From Bidens hawaiensis (lineage: Eukaryota > Streptophyta > Magnoliopsida > Asterales > Asteraceae): a stretch of 64,000 bases of DNA. The notes beneath the pieces were generated by a model, which was not told where the DNA came from, ran no database searches, and saw only the letters and a program-made list of their open reading frames with translations. This document shows, one piece after another, positions 22,437 to 33,556 of the stretch. Within the stretch, counting starts at the first letter, position 1; every line of letters begins with the position of its first letter. The stretch is from assembly GCA_021521415.1 (NCBI GenBank), contig JAIQDT010000027.1:1201001-1265000 (forward strand), read 5' to 3'. The position numbers and the translations under genes are program-made.

Positions 22437-24172
22437 TGAGTAAGCTTCCTAAAGGGCCGACGGGAACCCCTGCACCTACTCACGTGTTACTAACACGGAA
22501 GTACTTGAAGGTTTTGCTTCAAATGTTTTTGCACGTGTCACAGCTCCGGGTTCACGATTCACTGATGTAACACCAGGTGGTCGTACTCTCGAGCGTGTCA
22601 CAACACCAACTGGGCCAACTCCCACTAGTTTGGGACACGTTACGGCACCAGAAGGTTCCAATTTGGGTTACCTCGGAAAAATTATGGGAGAAACTTGCCG
22701 AACTCGATCAGTATTGGATCTGGAGGATGATTCAGGCGATTCTGATCTGGCGAGGACTCATCGACATAATTCCAGATCTAGAGGACCACTGTCTCCAGAA
22801 GAGTGGCTCCGCGTATGACAATAAAGTTTGGCAGCTGAATATGAGCGTAGAGTGTGTAACGAATGTTTTCATGCCCACACTCTGACTTATGAAGAATCTC
22901 CCCGGAGATCTCTTTCTCCTCCACCAACAGTGCGAAGAAGTCAAATCCGTTATAGTTAGCAGGCGGATCAAGAGCTCGGTGAGTTACGGAGGTTACGTCC
23001 TCGTCCTCGAATGGACATTCGGATACCGTCTTATGTAAATGAATATGATAGTTACGATTCGACTTATCACCCAGGAGACTTCAGTTTTTACACTGGTGAC
23101 AGCAGGATGTGTCCGCGGGAGAGAAGCAGTCGCCCACAAGATGTAGTTCGTCACACTGTGTACCATAGCGATGCGGAAGAAGATTTCACTAAACCGTATG
23201 GCCCAACAGCTTTTGCTGAGAAATCAAAGTTCATAACAAGCATCGCTACAGCACCTTTTCCTGTCAATGCTAAGATACCTATATCGGTGGGTAAATATAA
23301 TGGAATGGCTGATCCAAGAGATCATCTTCAGAACTTTGTGGCGGTAGGTGGTGTTAGCGGATGGACGCTTCCCTGTTGGTGTCATATGTTCGCATTGACA
23401 CTAACAGGGGCAGCGCGAGAATGGTTTGAAAAGTTACCTGATGTTCAAATTTCCAGCTGGGATGACCTGGTAAAAAATTTTCTCAACAATTTAGCCAGCA
23501 AAAGAAACATACTCGTGACCAGTCAGAAATTTTGGACGTTGTCCGCCAAGATAACGAATCCGTGGAAGATTTTATTACCATATTCAACGACAAAAGTCTA
23601 AACATCGGCGGAATAAGCAAAGATATGCTTCGCGGTGCCTTCCGCAAGAATGTAAAATGTGATGCGTTGATCCGCACACTAACAGGTATGGATGGAATGC
23701 CAAAAGACTGGGATGACATCATGATTGCGGCGAAGTTGTTTGTCAGAACTGAAAAAACATTGGGGTATAACAATCCAAAGCAGAAATTAAAAGTAGAGTT
23801 CTAAATTCCACGACCCAATAAACAGGCAAAGGGGCCAATTTGGTCAAGACTTCAGCCAAACACGGAGGTATCAAAACCATTCAATGCAAGGTCTTTCATT
23901 GGAAACAAAAACAAAGCGGGACCCTCAAATCGAGGTCCCAACAACTGGACTCCACTTTCAAAGACTCCTGCCGAAATCCTCACCCCAGAAAATGTGAATT
24001 TCAGGAAACCACAGCCACTCAAGAGGAGGTCGTTCCTCGATACCAAGAAACATTGTTCGTTCCATGACGACATCAGTCATCACACGAACAAATGTAATGC
24101 ATTGAAAAGCGAAATTGAGGCGGCTGTAAAATCCTGGAAACATGGACATTTGGTGAAAGGTGGAAAACCCGG
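22437..24172 (+). pseudogene. gag: Gypsy-2 gag, frameshifted
   Basis: This is the remnant of a capsid protein. Starting at ATG 22437 the frame breaks repeatedly. Conserved pieces are a Ser/Arg-rich N-terminal part (22680-22810), an open stretch at 23011-23601 with the Retrotrans_gag signature (ALTLTGAAREWFEKLP), a second frame at 23532-23804 (VEDFITIFNDK), and a third at 23994-24172 with the Cys/His motif HCSFHDDISHHTNKC that precedes protease in Tat elements. At least two frameshifts and several stops are visible. The coding region is cut at 24172 by the nested LTR element and resumes at 26457. Confidence 0.88.
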
Positions 24173-24730
24173 TGTAAGTCCCCCCGGGGCGTCGCCGATC
24201 GATACGAGATCCGCACTAGGTCTAGGAGTGCGGAATCCTCCTAGACTCGTTTATGGTGTACAGACGAATAACACAAACACGTACACGATCAAATACACAA
24301 ACAAATACTAGAACGGGATAAACAAATCTTCAGATTCATATATAAAATAATCACTTTACATACCGTAACAAAAACAGAAAACACGACTGACCCGAGGTGA
24401 GCTCTACCTCGGGCCGTCTCACACGACTCTAGTCTCTTACTCTCTCTCAATAAATAAGCTGCTCAAACACACACTGATTTCTAGATCACAAAAACTAAAC
24501 AAGACACAACTATATATAGACAAACATTCACGGGCCTGGGCTTCAGTAGGCGAAGTTGTGCTAACTTCGCCTAAGGCGAAGTTGTGATAACTTCGCCTAA
24601 GGCAGAAGTTGTTACAACTTCGCCGTTGGCGAAGTTGTTCTAACTTCGCCTAAGGCGAAGTTGTGCTAACCTCGCCTGTGGCGTTCCGCTGGTCAGAATT
24701 GCATAGCGACGGTCACAAAATGCACCAACA
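24173..24730 (-). repeat. 3' LTR of nested element (left side)
   Basis: Plus-strand ends are TGTAAGTCCC and TGCACCAACA. Near 24540-24690 it contains tandem near-perfect palindromes (AACTTCGCCTAAGGCGAAGTT and variants), including one more 26-bp palindrome unit than the right LTR. Confidence 0.95.
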
Positions 24731-24742
24731 GTCTCCCCTTTG
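24731..24742 (-). other. Polypurine tract of nested element
   Basis: The minus strand reads CAAAGGGGAGAC directly before the LTR start. This is the expected plus-strand primer and it fixes the orientation. Confidence 0.8.
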
Positions 24743-25914
24743 ACCGTTGCTCTCAATTCTAACAAACACGAAAGATCATCTGTTACAAAACATGCACCAA
24801 CAGACTCCCTCTTAACTGATGATCTTCTGTTTGCAGTCAACCAGCCGTGTCAGAAACTGTCCTGTAGCTTCACAAATCTACCAATCACCCAGCGTCTTCC
24901 GTATCAGATCTCCCCTTCAGTGTAAGCTTCTCCGACTATAACGATTGAGGTCTTTGTAATGCATGCATCCTCGTGCCAATAGATCATCTCAACCAATCAC
25001 GTGAGTCCATCTGACTTCACCAACACATGAAGTTGGGCTTCCTCCACAACTTCACCAACTCGTCGGCATACGATAAGGTTTAATCTTCAACTACTCAACA
25101 TCAAGTGATCAATTTCATCACAAAACCACCCTGACAGAATCTAACACACGACCATTAAAAAATCTGAAGCATCTTCAATCACCAGGGATAACGATCAGGA
25201 ACATAAACACTTTAATTCCCGGTTAAATCCAACTTGTTCTAGAATCTTCACTCTAATAAATAAGCATCACGTTTCAGGATCCAATTCTCGAACGCCTTGA
25301 AAATAACATAAAAAATATGCTCTGACCGCAATCCAGTAATGACGAAAAACCTTCAGTTCAATTTGACTTTCTTCGGTTGGTCACCACGAACAACAACAAT
25401 TTCCTTTCCCACAAACACCCGAATATGTGTCACTATCCAGTTTCAAACAATAACCCATTCACAACCTCAACTCCAAATCATTGTTGACACGTATTTGTTC
25501 ACACGTAAAACCAAAAGATAACAAGATCACTCATTGACGGAACAACATCTTCGGTCTCACAATAATCGTGTACACCTGGCCATACAGACGGAAAACTCCA
25601 AAATACTCTTTTTTTTTTTTTTTTTTTTTTTTTCTCGTTAACTTCGCCGAAAGTTAACATCGCCTGGCTATAACTTCGCCGGGCTATAACTTCGCCGAGA
25701 AGTCAACTTCGCCTAAAGTCAACTTCGCCTAAAGTCAACTTCGCCTGTTCATAACTTCGCCGGACCATATATCTTCGCTGAAACCCTACGAACAGTGACG
25801 GCAACTTCGCCTGATGAACAATAACTTCGCCTGAAGAACTGTTCGGCCAGAAACGCACAGAAACGTGCCAAAAACAACAAAACGCAGATCTCGAACCATA
25901 GCGTAAGAGCCTAA
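24743..25914 (-). other. Non-coding interior of nested element, GGCGAAGTT-repeat leader
   Basis: No open frame of substance is present. A run of about 26 T lies at 25610-25634. Between 25640 and 25840 the motif AACTTCGCC (minus strand GGCGAAGTT) recurs more than ten times with irregular spacing. The same word forms the palindromes in the LTRs. Confidence 0.8.
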
Positions 25915-25927
25915 GGCTCTGATACCA
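25915..25927 (-). other. Primer binding site of nested element
   Basis: The minus strand reads TGGTATCAGAGCC two bases after the right LTR. It matches the 3' end of initiator tRNA-Met. Confidence 0.9.
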
Positions 25928-25929
25928 CT

Positions 25930-26451
25930 TGTAAGTCCCCCCGGGGCGTCGCCGATCGATACGAGATCCGCACTAGGTCTAGGAGTGCGGAATCCTCCTA
26001 GACTCGTTTATGGTGTACAGACGAATAACACAAACACGTACACGATCAAATACACAAACAAATACTAGAACGGGATAAACAAATCTGCAGATTCATATAT
26101 AAAATAATCACGTTACAAAAACAGAAAACACGACTGACCCGAGGTGAGCTCTACCTCGGGCCGTCTCACACGACTCTAGTCTCTTACTCTCTCTCAATAA
26201 ATAAGCTGCTCAAACACACACTGATTTCTAGATCACAAAAACTAAACAAGACACAACTATATATAGACAAACATTCACGGGCCTGGGCTTCAGTAGGCGA
26301 AGTTGTGCTAACTTCGCCTAAGGCGAAGTTGTGATAACTTCGCCTAAGGCAGAAGTTGTTCTAACTTCGCCTAAGGCGAAGTTGTGCTAACCTCGCCTGT
26401 GGCGTTCCGCTGGTCAGAATTGCATAGCGACGGTCACAAAATGCACCAACA
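25930..26451 (-). repeat. 5' LTR of nested element (right side)
   Basis: Same ends as the left LTR. It lacks a 10-bp segment near 26113 and one 26-bp palindrome unit, and differs otherwise by very few bases. Confidence 0.95.
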
Positions 26452-26456
26452 CCCGG

Positions 26457-27053
26457 GGCTAGTAAGGTTCTCGTGCGAGATAACTAGGGCCCGCCAAAAA
26501 AGCAAGTCAAGGACTTAAACGTTCATATGATTGCAGATATAGGGTTGGAGGAAAGAGACGAGAGTCCGATGATGAAGAGTGGAAGAATGAGCCAGTGATT
26601 TTTCCGCGAATCAAAGGAGATCCTAGTAACAAGAACCCATTGATCATCACTGCCCTCTTCGGCCACTATCGCTCACAATATGTTTTCTTTGACACTGGTA
26701 GTACATCTGACATCATGTACGAACAGTGCTTTGAGCAACTCGATGAGGAGGATAAGGAGAGATTGAAGCCTATTCATGCTCCTGTATCTGGATTTTGAGG
26801 GGAGGTAATGCACCCGCGAGGGGTAATTTCCTTCCCGGTCACTCTAAGTGACGGAATCCATTCAAGAATCGAGGAGGTTGAATTTTTAGTTTTACCAGCA
26901 ACATCGAAACATGACATCATTTTGGGGCGTGAAGCGATCGGAGATTATAATGCTCATCCCTCCACAGCACACGGTGCAGTTTGGAATTCCAACTTGTACC
27001 GGAGTGGCTATGATTCATGTCAAACGCCATTGTTTCGCGATGGAAAGTTCTAA
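26457..27053 (+). pseudogene. Gypsy-2 end of gag and aspartic protease, broken
   Basis: Coding sequence resumes after the nested element. The protease has the active-site motif FDTGSTSDIMYEQCFEQL (about 26689-26742) and, after a TGA at 26796-26798, the frame continues with PATSKHDIILGREAIGDYN, the second conserved protease block (about 26898-26954). A frameshift near 26980 then moves into the RT frame. The catalytic DTG is intact but the protein cannot be made whole from this copy. Confidence 0.85.
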
Positions 27054-28260
27054 GCCTAGCAAGATTCCGAAACAAACCCGGCGGACTGAACCCGAGAAAT
27101 GGGTGTTAAACAAGAAATTCCCAGAACAAACTGTAACAATTGGACCTGCTATCTCTGAGATAGTGAGGACTTTTTTGAAACAGTTGTTAACAAAGAACAT
27201 TGATATCTTTTCATGGCAACCCGCGGACATGACTGGTTTCCCGCGGACCATTGCGGAACATAAACTAAGGGTAAACCCAATGTTTACACCAGTTGTCCAG
27301 AAAAAATGTAAGATGGGTCCAGAACAAACAAAAGCAATGAATGAACAAGTTCAGGACCTCTTACATGCAGGAATTATTCGTCCAATTCAATATCAGACTT
27401 GGGTCGCCAATCCGGTTATTGTTCCTAAGAGCAATGGGACATGGCAGATATGTATAGATTTCAAGGATCTAAACAAGGCGTGTCCCAAGGACTGTTACCC
27501 ATTGCTGGAGATTGATCTCAAAGTTGATGCAGTGGCTCCATTCAAATTCAAATGCTTTTTAGATGACTACAAAGGCTACTATCAAATCCGCATGGCGGCA
27601 GGAGATGAAGACAAGACTGCATTCCGAACAGACCAGGGCACATTTTGCTATAAAATTATGCCATTCGGTCTAAAAAATGCGGGGGCCACATATCAACGAT
27701 TGATGGACATAGCATTCAAAAATCAGATTGGTCGAAACTTGGAAGTTTATATGGATGACCTTGTAATCAAAAGCATTGAGGAAGATCAAATGTTGAGAGA
27801 TATCGAAGAAACGTTCGAAACCTTAAGGAGTATCAACATGAAACTCAATCTAGCCAAATGTTCGTTCGGGATGGAAGAAGGAAAATTCCTTGGAGTAATT
27901 GTTACCGATGCGGGCTTCAAGGCTAATCCGGATAAAATCCAAGCCATAGCCCGCATGCCTTCCCCTTCCTCCCTCAAAGAGGTCCAGACACTTAATGGTC
28001 GATTGGTTGCTTTGAATCGCTTTTTGGCAAATAATGCAGCTAAATCTTATCCATTCATCTCAACATTAAGAAACTGCCTCAAGAAGGCACACTTCAAATG
28101 GACTCCGGAAGCTGAACAAACTTTTCTGGAAGTCAAAAATTGCCTAATGGAGTTGCCCACTCTAACAGCACCTTCCGCGGGGGAGCCTTTGAAGTTATAC
28201 TTATCCGCCTCCGATATTGCCATTGGAGTTGTACTCCTGACGGATAGAAAGAATGTTTAG
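26985..28260 (+). pseudogene. Gypsy-2 reverse transcriptase and first RNase H
   Basis: A long open frame ends at a TAG (28258-28260). RT motifs are in order: NPVIVPKSNGTWQICIDFKDLNKACP, read in two parts (27408-27485), FLDDYKGYYQI (usually LDAYKG, so one residue differs next to the catalytic Asp), MPFGLKNAGATYQRLMD, and YMDD near 27751. RNase H starts in the last ~60 codons (LYLSASDIAIGVVLL). The polymerase block itself is continuous. The stop lies in the middle of RNase H, whose remainder (SDRETRYSMLEK) follows in the same direction from about 28285. Confidence 0.9.
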
Positions 28261-28902
28261 ACATCGATCTATTACGCCAGAATAACATTATCGGACCGAG
28301 AGACCAGATATTCAATGCTAGAAAAATTTGTTTTAGCACTGGTCTATGCTGCCCGACGCCTCCGCAGGTACTTTCAAGGGCACCCCATCAATGTGTTAAC
28401 TGGATACAAACTCAAGAACGTTCTGAGTAAGCTGGAATTGTCTGGGCGATTGGCGAAGTGGGCCATCGAGTTGGGTGAACATGCGATAGAATATAAACCC
28501 AGGCCAGCAATTAAGAGGCAGGTGTTAGCGGACTTCGTAACTGAGGTCCCGCGACACAAAGAGAAGGAATGTTTGATTGAACAGCAACCCCAAGCACCTC
28601 CAGAACAAGGACAAATTTGGTCACTGTTCACGAATGGGGCTTCAAGCAGCGAGAGATCTGGCGTAGGCCTCAGGCTAGTCAATCCCGAAGGCCACGAATT
28701 CACATACGCCATAAAGTTAGACTTTAATAATACTAACAACGAGGCAGAATATGAAGCTTTTCTGGCGGGTTTGCGAATAGCCAAGAAGCTTGGGGTAAAG
28801 AATTTAGAAGCCCGCGTGGATTCCATGTTAACAGCGGGACAGATCAACGGCACGTATGAAGCAAATAACAGTGGATTCCATGTTAACATCAAGTTTTGGT
28901 AA
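28261..28902 (+). pseudogene. Gypsy-2 rest of RNase H and second (archaeal-type) RNase H
   Basis: First comes the end of the retroviral RNase H (LEKFVLALVYAARRLRRYF, then the connection KWAIELGEHAIEYKPRPAIK). From about 28616 a second RNase H follows (WSLFTNGASSSERSG, NNEAEYEAFLAGLRIAKKLG, EARVDSM). A second aRH domain is the hallmark of the Tat lineage. In the first motif the usual catalytic Asp (TDGASS in relatives) is Asn, encoded AAT at 28633-28635. The domain ends early: after NGTYEAN the sequence jumps toward integrase, so the C-terminal end appears deleted. Confidence 0.88.
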
Positions 28903-30149
28903 TCCAAACGGGAGTAGAATCTTGGATGACACCTATCATAGCATACCTGTCATCAGGAACTATCCCAGAAGAAAAAATCGCAGCCCGGAAGATAAAACAT
29001 AAAGCCTTAAATTATCAGATGCATGACGGTGTGTTATACCGACATTCCTTCCTCGGTCCACTACTTCGACGCGTGTATGCCGAGGACGCGAACTATTTAA
29101 TCAGAGAATTTCATGAAGGCATCTGTGGTCTTTACGCAGGCCCGCGTATGGTCATAGAGAAACTGATGAATGCCGGATATTACTGGTCGGGAATGCATCT
29201 GGATGTTGTGCATGAAATCAGGAAGTGTGATTCGTGCCAGCGTCATGCTCCCAGTACGCTATGACCAAAGAACGAACTCGTTCCAATCACTTCATCCTGG
29301 CCGTTTCAGAAATGGGCTATCGACATAATGGGACCTTTCCCGGAAGCCCCGGGACGCGTCATGTTTTTAATAGTAGCCATTGACTACTTCACGAAGTAGG
29401 TAGAAGCCAAACCAGTTGCATCCATAACAACAGCAAGCGTTAAGAAATTTCTTTGGGAATTCATAATCTCCCGGTTTGGTCTTCCGCTGGAACTAGTTAG
29501 TGATAACGGTACTCAGTTCGTGGACAATGGGTTACAATAATGGTTGAAAGAATTACACATCTCTCAAATTTTCACATCCGTAGCCCACCCGCAAGCGAAT
29601 GGTCAGGTTGATTGAACCAACCGGACAATTAAGGAAGGAATCAAAGCGAGGTTAGGAACTAAACGGATGGGCTGGGTTGACGAGTTGCCCCATGTACTTT
29701 GGATCTTCCGCACCCAAAAGAATTCTAGTAATTATGAGACCCCCTTTAGTCTAACCTATGGCACAGAGGCCATGATTCCAACCGAGATTGGGATCCCATC
29801 CGCAAGAGTTTTATCGATTGATGATAATGATCATGAAATCCGGATGAACCTTGACCTCCTTGAAGAGAGAAGAGAACTGGCATCGATCCGCGAGCACAAT
29901 TATAAACGCCAATTACAAAAATATTATAACTCGCGGGTCCAAAAATGTGAGTTTGATGCGGGAGACTTTGTCTTCCGCAACAATGAGGCCTCCGGTAAAG
30001 AGTCTCCGGGCAAGTTGGCCCCAACTTGTGAAGGACCTTATAGAGTTAAACAAGTAACATCTAAAGGTGCTTACAAGTTAGAAAAGTTGGACGGGACTGA
30101 GGTCCCTAGAACTTGGAATGGGGCCCAATTGAAGAAGTGTTACATATAG
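28903..30149 (+). pseudogene. Gypsy-2 integrase with multiple stops
   Basis: The N-terminal zinc module is recognisable (FHEGICGLYAGPRM, then CDSCQRHAP), but the second His of HHCC appears as Tyr. The core has MGPFPEAPG and ELVSDNGTQF, each with its catalytic Asp. The third block reads GQVD followed by TGA (29613-29615) where GQVE is usual, so the Glu is lost. Further stops: TGA 29262-29264, TAG 29397-29399 (a Trp codon in relatives) and TAA 29538-29540. The C-terminal part is open at 29667-30149 (GYDF-like DAGDFVFRN, GPYRVKQV). The stops mostly fit C-to-T or G-to-A changes, as expected for methylated repeats. Confidence 0.9.
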
Positions 30150-30427
30150 TACGTTTTTCCTTTTTGGCCTGCGTGCCCAAATAGGTTAGCAGAAAACATG
30201 TAATTTCATCTTTTGTAATTCGGCTTATGCCTGATCTATGGAAATTTTATTTCAGTCACATGTAATATGTATTATTATGTAATCCTTTATTGACAAACAA
30301 CAAGATCCTACAAACACTTATATTATGAGGAATAAGACATAGTGTACCGGATGAAACAAAACTTCTTTATATATGCAAATGGGATTACAACAAAAAGACA
30401 AATTACAAAAACAAGAAAAAAATATAT
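30150..30427. other. Spacer between integrase and the convergent antisense gene A
   Basis: AT-rich, without an open frame. It must contain the 3' ends of both the sense transcript and antisense gene A, because the two coding regions converge here. Confidence 0.6.
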
Positions 30428-33091
30428 CTATGACGCCGCATCCTTATGTTTCGCATTCTCGCCTTCCGCGTCGTTTGGATTTTCTTCATCTTCCTCATCA
30501 AGATCAAGAAGTTCTTTTAGTTGTTCAACGCCGTCCTCCTTATCCGCAAGCTCAGATATCTGCTCCGCAAGAGAAAACTTTAAAGTATCAAAAGTTTTTG
30601 TTTTCTGAACAAGTACGGCAGCAGTATCTTGGCCGTACAAAACATATTCTTCCGGAAGCTTGGATTCTAAAGCAAATTTGTAGCCTTCCTGAAAGCCTAT
30701 TTGATGGCCAGCTTGTTTGGACACATTCAGAAGAATGGCGACACAATCCCCGAGTTCATCACTCGCCCGGACTTGAATGATAACCTGGCAAATAAAATAT
30801 AAGTAAGTATTTCTTGAGTAATCATGAAAATACAAGGACACAGTTACCTGGGGAATTCCTTCCGCCAACAACCACTTCTTATCCGCCTTAGCCCGAACAA
30901 GCTCTATCTTATGACCCGCAAATTCTAAGGCCTGTTCTCGGCTCTTAGTAGCAAGATCAGTCAAACGCTTGTTTTTGGCCGCTGATTCAGCCTGTAGAGT
31001 TCTTACCAGCTCATCTTGTTCATCTAACTACTTTTCATCCAACTGCTTTTGGAGAACAGCCTTGGCTTCCTCAATGGCAGAACAAGCAGCTTTCTCTGCT
31101 TCCAGCGAACAGCGGCTCTCCTTGGCCTCATCCATGGCTTCAAGGGTTTCCTTCTTAGCCTCAATCACTTTAGCTTCAATCTCCTCCCACGCCTCATTCA
31201 TAACCAACCAGTCTCAGCATATCTCCTGCCTAGTGGAAACCGCATTTGCCATGCAATAAGAGTGAGTGTTCAGTAACTCTTGGCGAATACGGATGCATTG
31301 ACGTTCCCTCTCCGCCGGAGGAAAGCTCTCCCGCAAATACTCGAATCACACGTCTGAGTCGCTAAAAAATAAATTCCGGCGTAGCGACCACTACGGATGG
31401 TGTACTGGAGCCCCTTCCTCTTGCGGAGGCGGAGATTTTTTTCGCCCGAAAGTAAATGCACTAACTCCTCTTTGATCCTTGAAATGATGGACGTTGAAGG
31501 AGGGCGACATAACCGGATCCTTAGAGTTGCTGATATCCTTATCTTTGAGAGGAGAGGTGTCCGTTACAATGATTGGATCGTTGGCGGTGTTAGGTGGTGG
31601 AGATGGAGGAGGAGTTGAGCTCTTCAAACCTGCAATGTCTTTAGAAACATCTATTAGGGCTACTGTAAAACGTTAATAGTAGATCAGGCATATATTTGAT
31701 CCATAATAATCAAAAAATTTGAGAAGCATTAAACTTACCCAAGGAGATATCGTCTGAAGCAATTTGGTGAAGGCGCGTTTCCAAGTCCGCAGGTTTTTGC
31801 CTTTTTGGCTTCTTCGATGGAGCAACCTTGGCAGGTTGAACCTTGCGCTTACTAGCCGCCTTGGAAACACCCGCATCAACAGCATGATGCTCACCTTCAA
31901 GGGTAACATCATCATCTGTTTGATGACCACCCTCAATAATGACATCAGCACCGTCATCATCCGCAGCAGCGCTAGCGGTTGAAATCTTACAAAGTTTCCG
32001 GGTCAAACCTATAGATGAATGCAAGATGTTTGAAGAATCAAAAGTATCAATAAGTGCTTCTCCATCACGGGGAAGTGATTCTTCACTGGAAGATATGAGT
32101 ACTATCACCCCGCTAGGAGTCATTGCAATAAGAGGTTGAGGTTTTAGAATTCCCTCACCTTCGAGATGATCTTCTCACCTTTTGCAAACATAGCCTCAGA
32201 CACTACAGAATCTGAGCGACGGGTGGAGAATAAAAAATTGTTCTGGGTGCATTCAAGAAACGGTAACTCATTGGGAAGAATGGGCCGGCGCACCATCAGA
32301 CCTTCCACCTTATCCAGAAGGGAGGAAAGAACAGAGCCCTCACCTGTAATTAAAAGTGTCAAGAGTCTGAAACGAAATTCTGAAAAAAAATAAAAACTCA
32401 CTTTTGTCAGAATTCTCAAAGAATGGCTCCAAGTCGGGGAATGGCCACAGGCGGCTCATCTTCGCGTGTACCAACGCTCACTCATGAATCGCCCGCAGTG
32501 GCGTAGGTGTCTTGGTCATAGTAGTATACCAAGGAAGGTTGATTTCAGTGGTAGCAGTGACGGATGGAGAAGCATCATCCACTTTGCGACGAGTCATCGC
32601 AAACGGAATTGCATCTTCCCGAATCCAGAAAAATTTGGGTTTCCATTCGTAAAGGCTCCGGTACCACTCGGTACCGATGAGACCCTTCTTGGTGGAAGCC
32701 CAACCATACCACCCATCCCGGATCGTCAATTTATAAAAAAGGCAAACCGGGTAACTGTAGGCTCAATAACGTTGGCCTGACAGAAGAACTCAAAGTGACG
32801 AATCCGCAACATCCCAAAGGGATGAATCTGGGACAAGTGAAGACCATAGGACGTCAAGATGGCCTTCATAAACTTCGTTACGGGTAACCGGAAGTTTCCC
32901 GTCGTAAAAAAATTGACTTACAAGGCCATTTTCCATGGCGGAGGATTAGTAGCAATTGAACCGTCGGCCGGACGTTCTGGTCCCCACTCCGGTGCCAGAC
33001 CATATACGTTTACGTCGTCGTTATAGTATTTCTCCTTCAAATTAACAACAACCTCGTGAATAGCTGGAGTATTCTTCTTATCACTAGCCAT
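30428..33091 (-). pseudogene. Antisense gene A of Gypsy-2 (putative gypsy-type transposase family), spliced, decayed
   Basis: It starts at ATG 33089-33091 (MASDKKNTPAIHE) and ends at 30428. The N-terminal domain (YGLAPEWGPERPADGS, HLSQIHPFGMLRIRHFEFF, WKPKFFWIREDA) resembles the plant family called putative gypsy-type transposase (PF04195, from memory), a name not proving transposase activity. The middle is low-complexity with basic KPKRQKP; then comes a coiled-coil part (degenerate) and an acidic end (LKELLDLDEEDEEN). Introns inferred from GT-AG, short length and frame continuity: 32401-32344, 31738-31663, 30847-30785. Lesions include a TAA at about 32923 after KMAL, a frameshift near 32727, a TGA after RAIHE, and a frameshift near 32150. 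It faces the sense genes and is a diverged paralogue of gene B. Confidence 0.75.
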
Positions 33092-33232
33092 CGAAATTAA
33101 CTTTGTTAAATCAGAAAAGGAGAAAATGAATTCTGGAAATTTTAAGATCTGAATGCTTGAGAGAAAAAGGTTCAAAGATAGGAATGAATCAGTGAGTGCT
33201 AGTGATGTATTTATACTCATCGCAATAAATGC
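33092..33232 (-). promoter_or_regulatory. Putative promoter of antisense gene A
   Basis: The minus strand has TATAAATA at 33215-33208, about 117 bp before the ATG. Directly upstream is GCATTTATTGCGATGAG, nearly the same as the sequence at the equivalent place of gene B. A CACTAGCACTCACTG stretch follows the TATA box at start-site distance. Confidence 0.6.
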
Positions 33233-33556
33233 GACCGACTGACTGCCAGAAGAAAGAGAAAACGCGAACCATTAGATGACCGACATGTCAGACGTGAGAT
33301 TCAAGAAAGTGCGAACATGCTGTTAAAAGGCGCCTTACACGTCTTATCAGTTGTCCTTTGATATTTCTCTTTCCGCCACGTCACCATAATCATCCAACTT
33401 GCAAATAATTTGAATCTTGAACAAAATGAAAATATCTCACAAAGATATTTCCTCCCCAAAACAATATAATATTCACAAAAGGACAAAAATTTCTCATTCA
33501 AATTCAAAAGAGGATTACAAAAGTAATTGTTACATATCGTAAAATTCAAATCTATC
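33233..33556. other. Intergenic region between antisense genes A and B
   Basis: No open frame of note. It includes the upstream region of gene A and the 3' end of gene B. A CCGCCACGTCACC stretch (minus-strand GGTGACGTGGCGG, 33373-33385) with an ACGT core also occurs upstream of gene B (CCGCCACGTCACA, 36692-36704), so part of the distal promoter is shared. Confidence 0.5.

Larger units (their letters stand above)
24173..26451 (-). mobile_element. Small non-autonomous LTR retrotransposon nested in Gypsy-2 gag
   Basis: The element has LTRs of 558 bp (24173-24730) and 522 bp (25930-26451) around a 1.2-kb interior. It is flanked by a perfect 5-bp duplication CCCGG (24168-24172 and 26452-26456). 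Orientation is minus: a tRNA-Met-type primer site adjoins the right LTR and a polypurine tract adjoins the left one. The interior has no gag or pol trace. The LTRs are nearly identical apart from a 10-bp and a 26-bp length difference, so the insertion is much younger than its Gypsy-2 host. The LTR start TGTTGGTGCA and 5-bp duplication fit a Copia-derived TRIM/LARD-like element. Its autonomous partner is unknown. Confidence 0.93.

Noticed and set aside
30373..30780. Plus-strand frames of 88 and 135 codons after integrase
   Set aside because: They are antisense to the conserved C-terminal exon of antisense gene A, which has better support (homology to gene B, splice sites).
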